A stretch of DNA of 64,000 bases, taken from Rhodovibrionaceae bacterium (lineage in GTDB: Bacteria; Pseudomonadota; Alphaproteobacteria; Kiloniellales; DSM-21159). The DNA lies in assembly GCA_028279885.1 (NCBI GenBank), contig JANQMX010000111.1, positions 34,982 to 98,981 of the forward strand, given 5' to 3'. Made by a program: the position numbers and the translations under genes. A model generated the notes under the pieces. That model saw only the letters and a program-made list of their open reading frames with translations. It searched no databases and was not told the origin of the DNA. Below, piece after piece: positions 17,740 through 25,628 of the stretch. The first letter of the stretch is position 1. Every line of letters begins with the position of its first letter.

Positions 17740-19320
17740 ATGAAAACCTTGGAGCCAAACCGACCGTTAGCCGATCGTGAGCAGTCGGCGACAGAGACGA
17801 TGGCGACCGGTGAGGGTCCCGGCTCTGAACTCAGAATCGCCGTCGGACAGGTGTTTCATGAGGGCAATAGCTTCAACCTGCGTCTAACCGAACGCGTGGA
17901 CTTTTCTGTCCTGAAGGGAGAAGAGATCGTCAGCGCGTCAAGCGGCGAAGGCACGTCACTGGCAGGGATCTTGGCGGAGCTTGCTGAGCCTGAATTCAAG
18001 GTCTGTCCGACCATAGCAGCCTTCACCAGCCCGGGCGGCCCTGTTCTCCATTCGGTTTGGGAAGAACTCCGGGACGAGCTGGTCGAACGGGTCGTTTCAG
18101 CCTCGCCGCACATGGTCTTGCTTGACCTTCACGGCGCCATGATCACCGCTGAATGCGGCGACCCGGAGGGCGAGCTGCTCGAAACGCTCAGGCAACGTCT
18201 TGGCAACGAGGTCATCATCGGCGCGAGCCTCGATTTGCATGCGCACGTGACCGACAAGATGTGTCGGAATGCCAACGCGCTGGTTGCCTGCAAAAACAAC
18301 CCCCACGACGACTATTTCGAGGCTGGTCAGAAAGTCACGCGGATCTGCCTAGATGCCAGTCGCCGCAATGTACGGCTGACACTTTCTCGCGCGCGGATTC
18401 CTATGATCCTCTATGGGAACGATGAAACATCTCACGGACCGCTTTTCGATATAAACCGCGTTGCACGAGCCTTGGAAGTTCGGCCCGTTCTCGATGTGTC
18501 CATCTTCAATGTACAGGCATTCCTCGATGTGCCCGGCATCGCTCAAGTCGTCACTGTTCTGACTGAAGACGATGCCCCGAGTGGACGGGAGGCCTGTTCG
18601 AACATCGCATCGTTGTTGCTGGAGCGGGCATCGGAATTCCGCACGGACCATCTCCCGATTGCTGAGCTTTGGTCCCGACTAGAAGAACGAGACAGCAGAC
18701 GTCCGTTTGCGGTTTCGGACTTTGGAGACCGGGTGCTTGGCGGGTCCGCAGGCGATGGTACTCAAATCCTCCGCGAAACCTTGAAACGTCCTCACGTGAA
18801 GGCGGCTATCCCTGTGACCGATCCCGAGGCGGTTTCCTGCCTCGCTGACAAGGGTGTCGGAGATAGGGTGGAGATTTCTGTCGGTGGTTCCTTCTGTGAT
18901 GACGAACCTGCCGATCTTGACGCGATCATCGAAAAGCACCACCCGGGAACATTCACACTGACGGGCCAATGGCGTCGCGGGGAGGTGGCCGACCATGGCA
19001 GGACGGTCGTTCTCAAGGTTCAAGCCGCTTATGTCATTGTGACGGAGCGACCGGCCTATTCTCAGGACGCCAATTTCTTCGAGTCCCTCGGACTGGACAT
19101 CTCAAAGCTCGACTTTGTCGTCTGCAAATCGGGGTTTCACTTCAAGCTGTCCTTTGAGGATAGAGCCACACCCATCGTTTTAGGAACGGCGGGGGTTACG
19201 GAGTACGACCCTGCTCGAACCGACTTGAAGCGGCCACGAATCTGGCCGGAAATACAGGAAGCCCCGACAGCCTCCATAGTCGAACTGCTGAGCTTTAGTG
19301 CAGGGGCGGTGCGCAACTGA
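17740..19320 (+). CDS. M81-family metallopeptidase (MlrC-like)
   Basis: A 526-aa protein of the M81 / DUF1485 family, whose known member MlrC (microcystinase C) opens linear peptides from microcystin degradation. Family motifs are present: GQVFHEGNSFN near residue 36, LLDLHGAMITAECGDPEGE near 127-145, and SLDLHAHVTDKM near 163-174, with His/Asp residues suited to zinc binding. No signal peptide, so probably cytoplasmic. Two sampled lines have 53-57% GC, clearly below the flanking genes, and codon use is less biased, suggesting foreign origin. It lies between a metallophosphoesterase gene and a remnant copy of that gene's 3' end. The true substrate is unknown. Confidence 0.85.
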   Translation: MKTLEPNRPLADREQSATETMATGEGPGSELRIAVGQVFHEGNSFNLRLTERVDFSVLKGEEIVSASSGEGTSLAGILAELAEPEFKVCPTIAAFTSPGGPVLHSVWEELRDELVERVVSASPHMVLLDLHGAMITAECGDPEGELLETLRQRLGNEVIIGASLDLHAHVTDKMCRNANALVACKNNPHDDYFEAGQKVTRICLDASRRNVRLTLSRARIPMILYGNDETSHGPLFDINRVARALEVRPVLDVSIFNVQAFLDVPGIAQVVTVLTEDDAPSGREACSNIASLLLERASEFRTDHLPIAELWSRLEERDSRRPFAVSDFGDRVLGGSAGDGTQILRETLKRPHVKAAIPVTDPEAVSCLADKGVGDRVEISVGGSFCDDEPADLDAIIEKHHPGTFTLTGQWRRGEVADHGRTVVLKVQAAYVIVTERPAYSQDANFFESLGLDISKLDFVVCKSGFHFKLSFEDRATPIVLGTAGVTEYDPARTDLKRPRIWPEIQEAPTASIVELLSFSAGAVRN

Positions 19321-19351
19321 GGCTGGGGTCTCGGGTGATTCCAAAACAGCC

Positions 19352-19421
19352 CTCTGCGCCAACCGCACAGACCTTGAGCAGTTTCGAAGCCTGCACGTGC
19401 GATGGCGGGCAGCCGAAGTAA
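19352..19421 (+). pseudogene. Remnant 3' end of a second metallophosphoesterase copy
   Basis: Bases 19374-19421 match the last 48 bases of the metallophosphoesterase gene (17660-17707) at 38 of 48 positions. In that frame they encode SSFEACTCDGGQPK and a stop, against SSFEACTCDRGQPR. Most differences are synonymous (for example AGC/AGT, ACC/ACG, GGA/GGG, CCC/CCG), showing descent from a functional homologue and not a recent copy. Weaker similarity with a 2-base gap extends back to about 19352. No further part of the gene is present. Confidence 0.75.
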
Positions 19422-19504
19422 GGGGGACTGCCCGGGTTCTTGTTTGCCTGCCCTTCAATGGTGGGTAGGCTTCTGTGATGGCTCACGAGACGGAGCAAGG
19501 CCAG

Positions 19505-20365
19505 ATGACCTTAAGCCGCCGTAACCTACTCGAGCTTTCCATTGGAGGGGCCGCTGCGCTGGTTGCCGGCAAGCGGTCGGCAGTCGCAGCACGTCGGTCG
19601 CTTGATGAGATTCGCGAAAGCGCCTTGGCCTTCTTTCAGGGGCGAGGCCACGTCCCGGTGCCGTCGCTCGCCATGATCACTGGGTACGACTTCAACGGTG
19701 GGCTGTGTTTCGACGATACTAGGCCCGAAACTCCGCCGGGACCGTGGATGGCGTTCCAGACGGCCGCTCGCATCGACGATATCGCTGAACGAAATCGACC
19801 CGGTGTACTGGCGGGCTTCACCATCATCAGTGTGGGACGTCCGAGGCCCGCCGATTCGAGCACGCCTTTGGATGCTATCTTGGAATTTCTTGTCGAGGTA
19901 CGTGGCCTGAGGCCGGAACGAATGGCGTTTGTTTCGACAGCCGTCTTCAAGCCGCTTATCGAGCGTTTCGAACCCCTCCGGGCCGGAAGATTCATCGAGC
20001 GTGACATCACTGAAGCGAAAGCGGCCGGCGACGGATCGGGCTATTTCGCGCCATCGGGTCATCCATACGGCCCTTCAGACTATACGGTCGGGATCTACTA
20101 TCCCATCGGAGACGCGGTCACTGCCCCATCGACCTACCCGCCAGACGGCTATGTCGAGATCGCCGAAATCGTTACTCCGCCTGCCGATTCTCTGCGCGGT
20201 CCCCAACAGGGCGGTATTGGACTGGAGCGTTTGGCCATGGCCGAAGGCAAGCCAGCCCCCGACTTTGAAGAGAGCCGGCTCGACCTGCTGCGCATGATCG
20301 AGGAGGAAGCCGAGCGTGAAGGCAAACCGCTGCCGCCGGGAATTACCGCCTTCGCATCGCTGTGA
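19505..20365 (+). CDS. Tat-signal protein resembling the alanyl-tRNA synthetase core
   Basis: The N-terminus MTLSRRNLLELSIGGAAALV is a good twin-arginine signal (SRRNLL), predicting export. The rest follows the order of the AlaRS catalytic core: LDEIRESALAFFQGRGHVPV (AlaRS: EIR..FL.FF.SKGH), then AILEFLVEVRGLRPERMAF (AlaRS: WELLT..LPKERLWVTV), then DGYVEIAEIV and GGIGLERLAMAEG (AlaRS: DRYLEIWN and TGMGLERLA). The motif 2 region, which binds ATP and the acceptor end, is not recognisable, and there are no tRNA-binding or editing domains. I therefore see a repurposed, possibly non-catalytic AlaRS-like fold, or a ligase of unknown substrate. An in-frame ATG at 19478 would add nine residues. GC is a little lower than in typical neighbours. 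Homology is judged by eye. Confidence 0.6.
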   Translation: MTLSRRNLLELSIGGAAALVAGKRSAVAARRSLDEIRESALAFFQGRGHVPVPSLAMITGYDFNGGLCFDDTRPETPPGPWMAFQTAARIDDIAERNRPGVLAGFTIISVGRPRPADSSTPLDAILEFLVEVRGLRPERMAFVSTAVFKPLIERFEPLRAGRFIERDITEAKAAGDGSGYFAPSGHPYGPSDYTVGIYYPIGDAVTAPSTYPPDGYVEIAEIVTPPADSLRGPQQGGIGLERLAMAEGKPAPDFEESRLDLLRMIEEEAEREGKPLPPGITAFASL

Positions 20366-20588
20366 GGCGCCAATGTCCTGGGTAAGCGCACGGCCTGGGT
20401 CACTGCTGGTACCCAGAGTTCTGGTAAGAGAGCGAAACCTCTCTTGGCGGCAGGTCGGCCTGGCCTCAAAAACTCATCTGTAGGACTTGTTCGGAGACTT
20501 ACACCCCCGCTGCTGCACCGCGGGCGCGCAGAACGCCTAGGCTTGCGCTTACAACTGGCAGCGGTCCTCGCCGCTTACCCGGCTCGGG

Positions 20589-20647
20589 ATTTCCAGCTCG
20601 CGGCACGCCACTGGCGCCCCGCGCTCGCTTCGCGCGACGCTGGAAAT
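20589..20647 (-). other. Long stem-loop adjoining the 3' end of tRNA-Val
   Basis: A 9-bp inverted repeat (ATTTCCAGC at 20589-20597, GCTGGAAAT at 20639-20647) surrounds a GC-rich inner part able to form further hairpins. It begins at the last base of the tRNA-Val gene on the minus strand, so it would form in the 3' trailer of the tRNA precursor. There is no T run. The remaining bases 20366-20588 hold no gene that I can recognise. Confidence 0.35.
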
Positions 20648-20721
20648 GGTGGGCGCGGCTGGGATTGAACCAGCGACCCCTACGATGTCAACGTAGTGCT
20701 CTCCCGCTGAGCTACGCGCCC
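20647..20721 (-). tRNA. tRNA-Val (anticodon GAC)
   Basis: Read on the minus strand, this 75-base segment folds as a full cloverleaf. The 7-bp acceptor stem pairs GGGCGCG with CGCGCCC. The D arm is GCTC..GAGC. The anticodon stem CTACG/CGTAG closes the loop TTGACAT, giving anticodon GAC (valine). The T arm is GCTGG TTCAATC CCAGC. The discriminator is A and the terminal CCA is encoded in the DNA (20647-20649). Confidence 0.97.
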
Positions 20722-20743
20722 CACCTAGGTGCGAGGCGAGGGC

Positions 20744-20770
20744 TTTATCATCGGCACCTATGCTTGGCAA
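20744..20770 (-). promoter_or_regulatory. Possible tRNA-Val promoter
   Basis: On the minus strand a TTGCCA hexamer (20765-20770) and GATAAA (20744-20749) lie 15 bases apart, about 22 bases ahead of the mature tRNA 5' end. The spacing is shorter than ideal, so this is tentative. Confidence 0.3.
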
Positions 20771-20803
20771 GCCCGCGCGCCTGCCAATGCTCCAGCTCTG
20801 GCC

Positions 20804-21163
20804 TCAGGCGGCCAGCATGGCGTCGACCTCTTCGACCAAATCCTTGAGATGGAAGGGTTTGGAGAGGACCTTGGCGCCGGCGTGGTGGCGTTCCCGAGCC
20901 TTGAGGGCGACCGCGGCAAAGCCGGTGATGAACATGACCCGAATGCCGGGCTGGGTCTCCGAGGCGCGGCGCGCCAGCTCGACGCCGTCGAGGCCAGGCA
21001 TGACCACGTCGGCGAGCAGCAGGTCGACGGAGAACTCCTGTAAGGTCGACAGGGCCTTCAGGCCGTCCCCCACGTCGGTGACCATGTGTCCCGCCCGGCG
21101 CAGCGCGTTGGCCAAGAAATGGCGCAGGGATTCGTCGTCTTCCGCCAGCAGGATGTTCGCCAT
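20804..21163 (-). CDS. cpdR: CpdR-type single-domain response regulator
   Basis: A 119-aa receiver domain with no output domain. Acidic pocket D9/D10, phospho-acceptor D52 (LLADVVMPGLDG), and K102 in LSKPFHLKDLV. The sequence from VVMPGLDGVELARRA through VMFITGFAAVAL to LSKPFHLKDLV is characteristic of CpdR. In Caulobacter, unphosphorylated CpdR primes ClpXP for proteolysis of cell-cycle proteins, and phosphorylation through CckA-ChpT blocks this. The C-terminus ends in Ala-Ala, consistent with CpdR being a ClpXP substrate itself. It is divergent from the amidohydrolase gene, an arrangement I recall as frequent in Alphaproteobacteria. Confidence 0.9.
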   Translation of the reverse strand: MANILLAEDDESLRHFLANALRRAGHMVTDVGDGLKALSTLQEFSVDLLLADVVMPGLDGVELARRASETQPGIRVMFITGFAAVALKARERHHAGAKVLSKPFHLKDLVEEVDAMLAA

Positions 21164-21306
21164 GGTCCCGTTGCGACCTCACGCAATTGTTGTTCGCCGG
21201 ACGCTTCGGTGCGCTGCCCACAAGGTCCGAAAGGCTTATCTAGAGCATTGACCTTGTATGACCGGTTAACGAAACTCACAAAGTATTTTGCATCAACTTT
21301 GCCGGC

Positions 21307-22194
21307 ATGGACGCAAGTCTGACCGATCTTTCCACTGGACCGACCCACGAGGTTCAGCGCCCCTCCCAACAGTCGGTGCCGGTCGTGCTGGCTTCGCCGC
21401 ATAGTGGCAATCGTTACCCGCGCGATTTCGTCGAAAATTCGCGACTCGACCCCATGATGCTGCGGCGCTCGGAAGACAGCTATGTCGACGAGATCTTCCG
21501 TACTGCTCCGGAGCTCGGGGCGCCGCTTTTGCGCGCGCTCTTTCCACGGGCCTACGTCGATGTCAATCGGGAGCCTTTCGAGCTCGATCCGGCCATGTTC
21601 GCCGACAAGCTGCCAGACTACATCAATGTGTCCTCGCCGCGGGTGGCGGCTGGACTGGGCACCATTGCCCGGGTGGTCGCCAACGGGGCCGATATCTACC
21701 ATCGAAAGCTGAGTTTTGCCGAGGCGCTTTCCCGCATTCGGACCTGCTATTGGCCCTATCACCGGGCCTTGCGGGCCTTGACCGAGGAAACTCGGCAGCG
21801 CTTTGGCTATTGCATCTTGATGGACTGTCACTCGATGCCCTCGGCCGGGCTGGAGGGCAGCGAGATCAATGGCCGGCAGGTGGATTTCGTCATCGGCGAC
21901 TGTCACGGCATGGCCTGCGCCGCGGCGGTGATGCAGACCGTGGTCCAGTGCCTGCGTGATCTGGGCTACAGCGTGCGCCGCAACACGCCCTACTCAGGCG
22001 GGTTCGTGACCAGCCACTACGGCCGGCCGGAGGAGGCGCTCCACGCCATCCAGATCGAGATCAACCGGGCCCTCTATATGGATGAACGCCATATGACGCG
22101 GCTGCCCGGGCTCGATGTGCTCTCCGAGCGTCTCGCCGCCCTGATCACCGAACTGGGCGCTCTAGACGATCCTGCGCTGACGGCGAAGAGCTGA
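21307..22194 (+). CDS. N-formylglutamate amidohydrolase family protein
   Basis: A 295-aa member of the FGase family (HutG-type zinc amidohydrolase). The N-terminal PVVLASPHSGNRYP and the central ILMDCHSMPS carry the conserved His/Asp ligands. RAYVDVNREPFELDP and YSGGFVTSHYGRP are also family hallmarks. Family members hydrolyse N-formyl-L-glutamate in histidine degradation, but no hut gene is nearby, so the substrate is uncertain. It is divergent from cpdR with a 143-base intergenic region that must hold both promoters. Confidence 0.88.
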   Translation: MDASLTDLSTGPTHEVQRPSQQSVPVVLASPHSGNRYPRDFVENSRLDPMMLRRSEDSYVDEIFRTAPELGAPLLRALFPRAYVDVNREPFELDPAMFADKLPDYINVSSPRVAAGLGTIARVVANGADIYHRKLSFAEALSRIRTCYWPYHRALRALTEETRQRFGYCILMDCHSMPSAGLEGSEINGRQVDFVIGDCHGMACAAAVMQTVVQCLRDLGYSVRRNTPYSGGFVTSHYGRPEEALHAIQIEINRALYMDERHMTRLPGLDVLSERLAALITELGALDDPALTAKS

Positions 22195-22252
22195 CGCTGC
22201 CTGCAGCCTCGGTCAGGGGTTTTTGCTCGAAGCGGCCCGGACCGTCGGCAGG

Positions 22253-22281
22253 AAAAAAAGGGCCGCGTAAGAACGCGGCCC
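22253..22281 (-). terminator. Rho-independent terminator on the minus strand
   Basis: A perfect 9-bp stem (22260-22268 with 22273-22281) has a 4-base loop. On the minus strand it is followed by seven T residues (22253-22259). On the plus strand only AAGTTT follows, so the signal works for leftward transcription. No minus-strand protein gene lies just upstream, which points to a non-coding RNA. Confidence 0.75.
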
Positions 22282-22350
22282 AAGTTTAGGGAGGAAACGC
22301 CCTTAGAGACGTACGGCAGAAGGCATGCAATGCATCCCTTCATGCCGCAC
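22253..22350 (-). ncRNA. Probable small regulatory RNA with an anti-Shine-Dalgarno motif
   Basis: Three elements are ordered 5' to 3' on the minus strand. First is an imperfect hairpin (22314-22347, arms CGGCATGAAGG and CCTTCTGCCG). Next comes a likely single-stranded stretch containing TTTCCTCCCT (CCTCCC at 22289-22294, complementary to ribosome-binding sites). Last is a strong intrinsic terminator with a T7 tail. This layout is typical of trans-acting, Hfq-type sRNAs of Alphaproteobacteria that carry CCUCC motifs. The 5' end and promoter are not resolved and could lie up to about 22400. The rest of the gap, 22195-22252 and 22400-22559, shows nothing I recognise. Confidence 0.5.
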
Positions 22351-22559
22351 TGCAAAATATGGGCGCAAAGCCGATTCAAGGCAATCTTTAATTCTAACCC
22401 CATGAAATTGATGGATGAGTAACCGGGATCGCCCGGGCTTTCGTTAGGCGCTCATCTTAATTCGGGTGCATTGCAGCATCGCCGTTCGAGGGGCTTTGGC
22501 TGGTTGGCGCGCTTCTTGCTTCAGGTCAGGCAAGCTGAGTCTTACGGGTTTTGTCTGCC

Positions 22560-23192
22560 ATGCTGCTTCGCTCCGCTCTGCGTATCCTCCTGTGCTGTAT
22601 CGCAACCCTCGCGACCGCCGAGGCTGCGGCCGCGAGCCCCCGCAATCCTTGGAACCTCTGCGCGGCTCACGTGGCGGAAGCGGAGCGGATCCTGCGTCTA
22701 CCCTCCCACTTGATGCAGGCGATCTCGAAGGTGGAGTCGGGGCGCTGGAACCGGGAGCGCAAGGCACTTTTTGCCTGGCCTTGGACGGTTATGGCCGAGG
22801 GCAAGGGGCGTTATCTGCCCAATCGGCGTGCGGCTATCGCCGAGGTGCGGCGCCTGCAGGCGCGCGGCGTCCGTAACATCGACGTCGGCTGCATGCAGGT
22901 GAACCTCTACTGGCATCCCGAGGCCTTCGAGAGCTTGGAGCAGGCTTTCGACCCGGTCTACAACGTCGCCTATGCCGCCGCCTTCCTGCAGGAGCTGCGG
23001 AGAGAGGCGCGCACCTGGCCCGAGGCGGTCGGCCGCTATCACTCCTCGACCCCGCCGCGCATGCGGGCCTACCGGGACAAGGTTCTCGATCGCTGGCACG
23101 AAGAGAAGCGCGCCGCCCGCAAGCAACGCTCGGCTGCCCGCAGTCAGGCAGCTTTGCCGGCCAGCGACGGTGAGGAGGCGCCCGGCGGCTAA
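22560..23192 (+). CDS. Lytic transglycosylase (SLT domain)
   Basis: A 210-aa secreted protein. The N-terminal signal peptide (MLLRSALRILLCCIATLATAEA, cleaved near AAA-SP) is followed by a soluble lytic transglycosylase fold: HLMQAISKVESGRW carries the catalytic Glu, GCMQVNLYWHPEAF matches the family GLMQI-type motif, and NVAYAAAFLQEL and AVGRYHSSTP follow. It would cleave peptidoglycan glycan strands in the periplasm. A basic, low-complexity tail (RAARKQRSAARSQAA) ends the protein. The ATG at 22560 is preferred over a TTG nine bases upstream. Similar small SLT proteins often accompany flagellar or secretion genes, but none are here. Confidence 0.87.
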   Translation: MLLRSALRILLCCIATLATAEAAAASPRNPWNLCAAHVAEAERILRLPSHLMQAISKVESGRWNRERKALFAWPWTVMAEGKGRYLPNRRAAIAEVRRLQARGVRNIDVGCMQVNLYWHPEAFESLEQAFDPVYNVAYAAAFLQELRREARTWPEAVGRYHSSTPPRMRAYRDKVLDRWHEEKRAARKQRSAARSQAALPASDGEEAPGG

Positions 23193-23206
23193 GGGGCCCT
23201 GCGGCC

Positions 23207-23584
23207 TTACCGGGCGTCGAGCGTATCCAGCACTTCGGCCGGTGTTTCGGCCCACTTTGCCCAGTCCGCGGCGCCCAAGCCCCAGCGGTTCTTGACGGTC
23301 GTCGAGGCGCCGTGCTCCAGCAGCAGCTTGATGGTCTCGACGTGGCCGTTGGCGGCGGCGGCCATAATGGGCGCGTTGCCGGCATCGCTGGTCTTATTGA
23401 CGTCGGCGCCGCGCTCGATCAGCAGTCGTACCAAGGCAAGATCACCCTTGGCGGCGGCGAGGTAGAGCAGGCTGACGCCGTAGGTATCGCGGGCATTGGC
23501 GGCGTCTTGGTCCTCATCGAGAGCCGTCTTGAGGCGCGCGAGATCGCCTCGTTCCACCCAGTCGAAAAGCTCCGCACGCGCCAA
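23207..23584 (-). CDS. Ankyrin-repeat protein
   Basis: A 125-aa protein made of about three ankyrin repeats: LLYLAAAKGDLALVRLLIERGADVN, then a second repeat with MAAAANGHVETIKLLLEHGA, framed by degenerate caps. No signal peptide or other domain, so a cytoplasmic protein-binding module of unknown partner. It converges with the lytic transglycosylase gene, 14 bases between stops. Confidence 0.85.
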   Translation of the reverse strand: MARAELFDWVERGDLARLKTALDEDQDAANARDTYGVSLLYLAAAKGDLALVRLLIERGADVNKTSDAGNAPIMAAAANGHVETIKLLLEHGASTTVKNRWGLGAADWAKWAETPAEVLDTLDAR

Positions 23585-23673
23585 CGCCCTGTCTCCCTTG
23601 CATCCGCGGCTTGAGGCCGGCCGGCGTTGGAGTGTAATGCTCGGCGCGCATAAGAAAAGAGGGGGAGGGAGCC

Positions 23674-24846
23674 ATGACCATCGACGTTGCGCGGGCGCGC
23701 GCGGAAACGCCCGGCTGCAGCCAGGTGCTGCATTTCAACAATGCCGGTGCCTCTCTGATGCCCAAGGTCGTGTTGGATGCGCAGGTGGCGCACCTAGAGC
23801 GCGAGGCGGCCATCGGCGGCTATGAGTCCAAGGCCGAGGCCATGGGAGCTATCGAAGGCGTCTATGCCAGCATCGCGCGCCTGCTGAACTGCCGGGCTGA
23901 GGAAATCGCCCTCATGGAGAACGCCACGGTCGCCTGGCATGCCGCCTTCCTCAGCCTGCCCTGGCAGGAGGGCGACCGCATCCTGACCGCCGAGGCGGAG
24001 TACGCCAGCAACTACATCTCCTACCTCAAGCTCGCGCGCCAGAAGGGCGTCCAAGTCGAGCGCGTGCCGAGCACCGCAGCGGGGGATCTGGACGTCGCGG
24101 CCCTGGAGCGCATGATCGACGGGCGGGTCCGTCTGATCGCGGTGACCCACGTCCCGACCAACGGTGGGCTGGTGAACCCGGCCGCGGAGATCGGCCGCAT
24201 CGCCAAAGCGCACGACATCCTGTTTCTGCTCGATGCCTGCCAGTCGGTCGGGCAACTCGACCTGGACGTTCAGGCCATCGGCTGCGACCTGCTGTCGGCC
24301 ACCGGCCGCAAGTACCTGCGTGGGCCGCGCGGCAGCGGTTTTCTTTACGTGAAGAAGGAGCGACTGGAGGACATTGAGCCGCCTGTTCTCGACCTGCACT
24401 CGGCCTTCTGGGCGACGCCTGAGCGCTATGAAATGCGGTCCGACGCCCGGCGCTTCGAGAATTGGGAGTTCAACTACGCCGCCGTTCTCGGCCTTGGCGC
24501 CGCCGTCGACTATGCCCTGGCCTGGGGTATGCCGGAGGTCGAGCGGCGGGTCGCGGCGCTGGGCGCCGACCTGCGCAGCGCCCTAGCTGAGGTGCCGGGC
24601 GTCACGGTACAGGACATCGGCACCCGCAAGTGCGGCATCTGCACCTTCTCCCATGAGAGCTTGGACGCGGAGACGATTTCGGCCCGCTTGCGGGCTCAGG
24701 CGATCAACACCTCGGTCACCGACCCCAATTCCACCCTGCTGGACGCGACGGCGCGTGGATTGCCCGATCTGGTGCGCGCCTCGGTGCATTACTTCAACAC
24801 CGACGAGGAGATTGACCGCTTCTGTCGCGCCCTCCGCGAACTGTAA
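23674..24846 (+). CDS. Class V aminotransferase-fold PLP enzyme
   Basis: A 390-aa PLP-dependent enzyme of the class V (cysteine desulfurase-like) superfamily. It has PLP-binding D187 in LLDACQSVGQ and Schiff-base K213 in SATGRKYLRGPRGSGFLYV. There is no conserved active-site Cys loop of IscS/SufS type, so it is probably not an Fe-S cluster desulfurase. It more closely resembles isopenicillin-N-epimerase-like or C-S-lyase-like members. A GGGAGGGAG ribosome-binding site precedes the ATG. It stands alone between convergent neighbours, so context does not define the substrate. Confidence 0.85.
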   Translation: MTIDVARARAETPGCSQVLHFNNAGASLMPKVVLDAQVAHLEREAAIGGYESKAEAMGAIEGVYASIARLLNCRAEEIALMENATVAWHAAFLSLPWQEGDRILTAEAEYASNYISYLKLARQKGVQVERVPSTAAGDLDVAALERMIDGRVRLIAVTHVPTNGGLVNPAAEIGRIAKAHDILFLLDACQSVGQLDLDVQAIGCDLLSATGRKYLRGPRGSGFLYVKKERLEDIEPPVLDLHSAFWATPERYEMRSDARRFENWEFNYAAVLGLGAAVDYALAWGMPEVERRVAALGADLRSALAEVPGVTVQDIGTRKCGICTFSHESLDAETISARLRAQAINTSVTDPNSTLLDATARGLPDLVRASVHYFNTDEEIDRFCRALREL

Positions 24847-24868
24847 CGGGCAGTCTCAGAAATGCCAG

Positions 24869-25567
24869 CTAAGCTATTCTCTCGAATAGGTTTGCGCGCA
24901 TCGGCTGATCGAACAGCCAGCCCTTGTCTCCCTGCCGACCCAGCGCCGTGAAACGCTCCGAGAGAGACGCGCGCAACGCCTCGATCGTCGCCCTTCGACC
25001 GTCGTCAACGGCGAGCAGACTGTCGCAGAAGGCTGCGAAAGAGGCGTAGGCGACCGAGGCGGTGTAGAGGGTTTCGGACAGCTCGGACCACCCTGATCGG
25101 ACTCGCAAGCCCCTCAGCGCTTCGTAGGCGGCGGCGCGCACCTCGGTTTCGTCCTCGATGGCGCGTACCAGGCTGAAGTGCGGTCCCTCGGCCAAGGGCT
25201 CGGCTACGTAGAGCTTGCCGCCGGGGCGCAAAACGCGCGCAACCTCATGCAGCGCCTGTTCCAAGTCAGCCATAGGAACGTGGTGCAGAGCATTGAAATA
25301 AATCATGCTATCGAAGGATTGGCCGGGCAGAGGGAGGGCTTGGCCCAAGGCGGCCGCGAAGTTGGCGCCGTCGTCCGATGCGCCGGACTTCGCTTGCCGC
25401 AACGCGGTTTCCGAGATGTCGAGGCCAATCACCTCTGCGCCCCTGCGTGCCAGAGCATGGCTCAAGCTGCCGCTGCCGCATCCCACATCGGCCAACCGTT
25501 TGCCGGCTATGTCGAGCTGTGAGGTCAGCACTTCCGTATGCTTGCGCCGCGGGGGCTGGACTTCCAT
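24869..25567 (-). CDS. Class I SAM-dependent methyltransferase
   Basis: A 232-aa Rossmann-fold methyltransferase. Motif I is LADVGCGSGSLSHAL, motif II is EVIGLDISETAL, and MIYFNALHHVPM with VLRPGGKLYVAEPL correspond to motifs IV-VI of the UbiE/Methyltransf_11 class. No lipid- or DNA-recognition domain is visible. The start (MEVQPPRRKHTEVL) has a charged N-terminus. Divergent from the acyl-CoA dehydrogenase gene with a 61-base spacer. Substrate unknown. Confidence 0.87.
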   Translation of the reverse strand: MEVQPPRRKHTEVLTSQLDIAGKRLADVGCGSGSLSHALARRGAEVIGLDISETALRQAKSGASDDGANFAAALGQALPLPGQSFDSMIYFNALHHVPMADLEQALHEVARVLRPGGKLYVAEPLAEGPHFSLVRAIEDETEVRAAAYEALRGLRVRSGWSELSETLYTASVAYASFAAFCDSLLAVDDGRRATIEALRASLSERFTALGRQGDKGWLFDQPMRANLFERIA

Positions 25568-25628
25568 GGCTGCGTCCTGATTCTATCGTCCTGCCGAGAG
25601 CATCACCAACTTTTCAGCGTTCCTTCCC

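Noticed and set aside
20589..20647. A Rho-independent terminator for tRNA-Val.
   Set aside because: The stem-loop is too long and has no T run. It is listed only as a structural feature.
17740..20721. A genomic island integrated at tRNA-Val.
   Set aside because: Lower-GC genes lie near the tRNA 3' end, but I find no integrase and no repeat of the tRNA 3' end at the far side. The gene-tail remnant gives a better account of the boundary.
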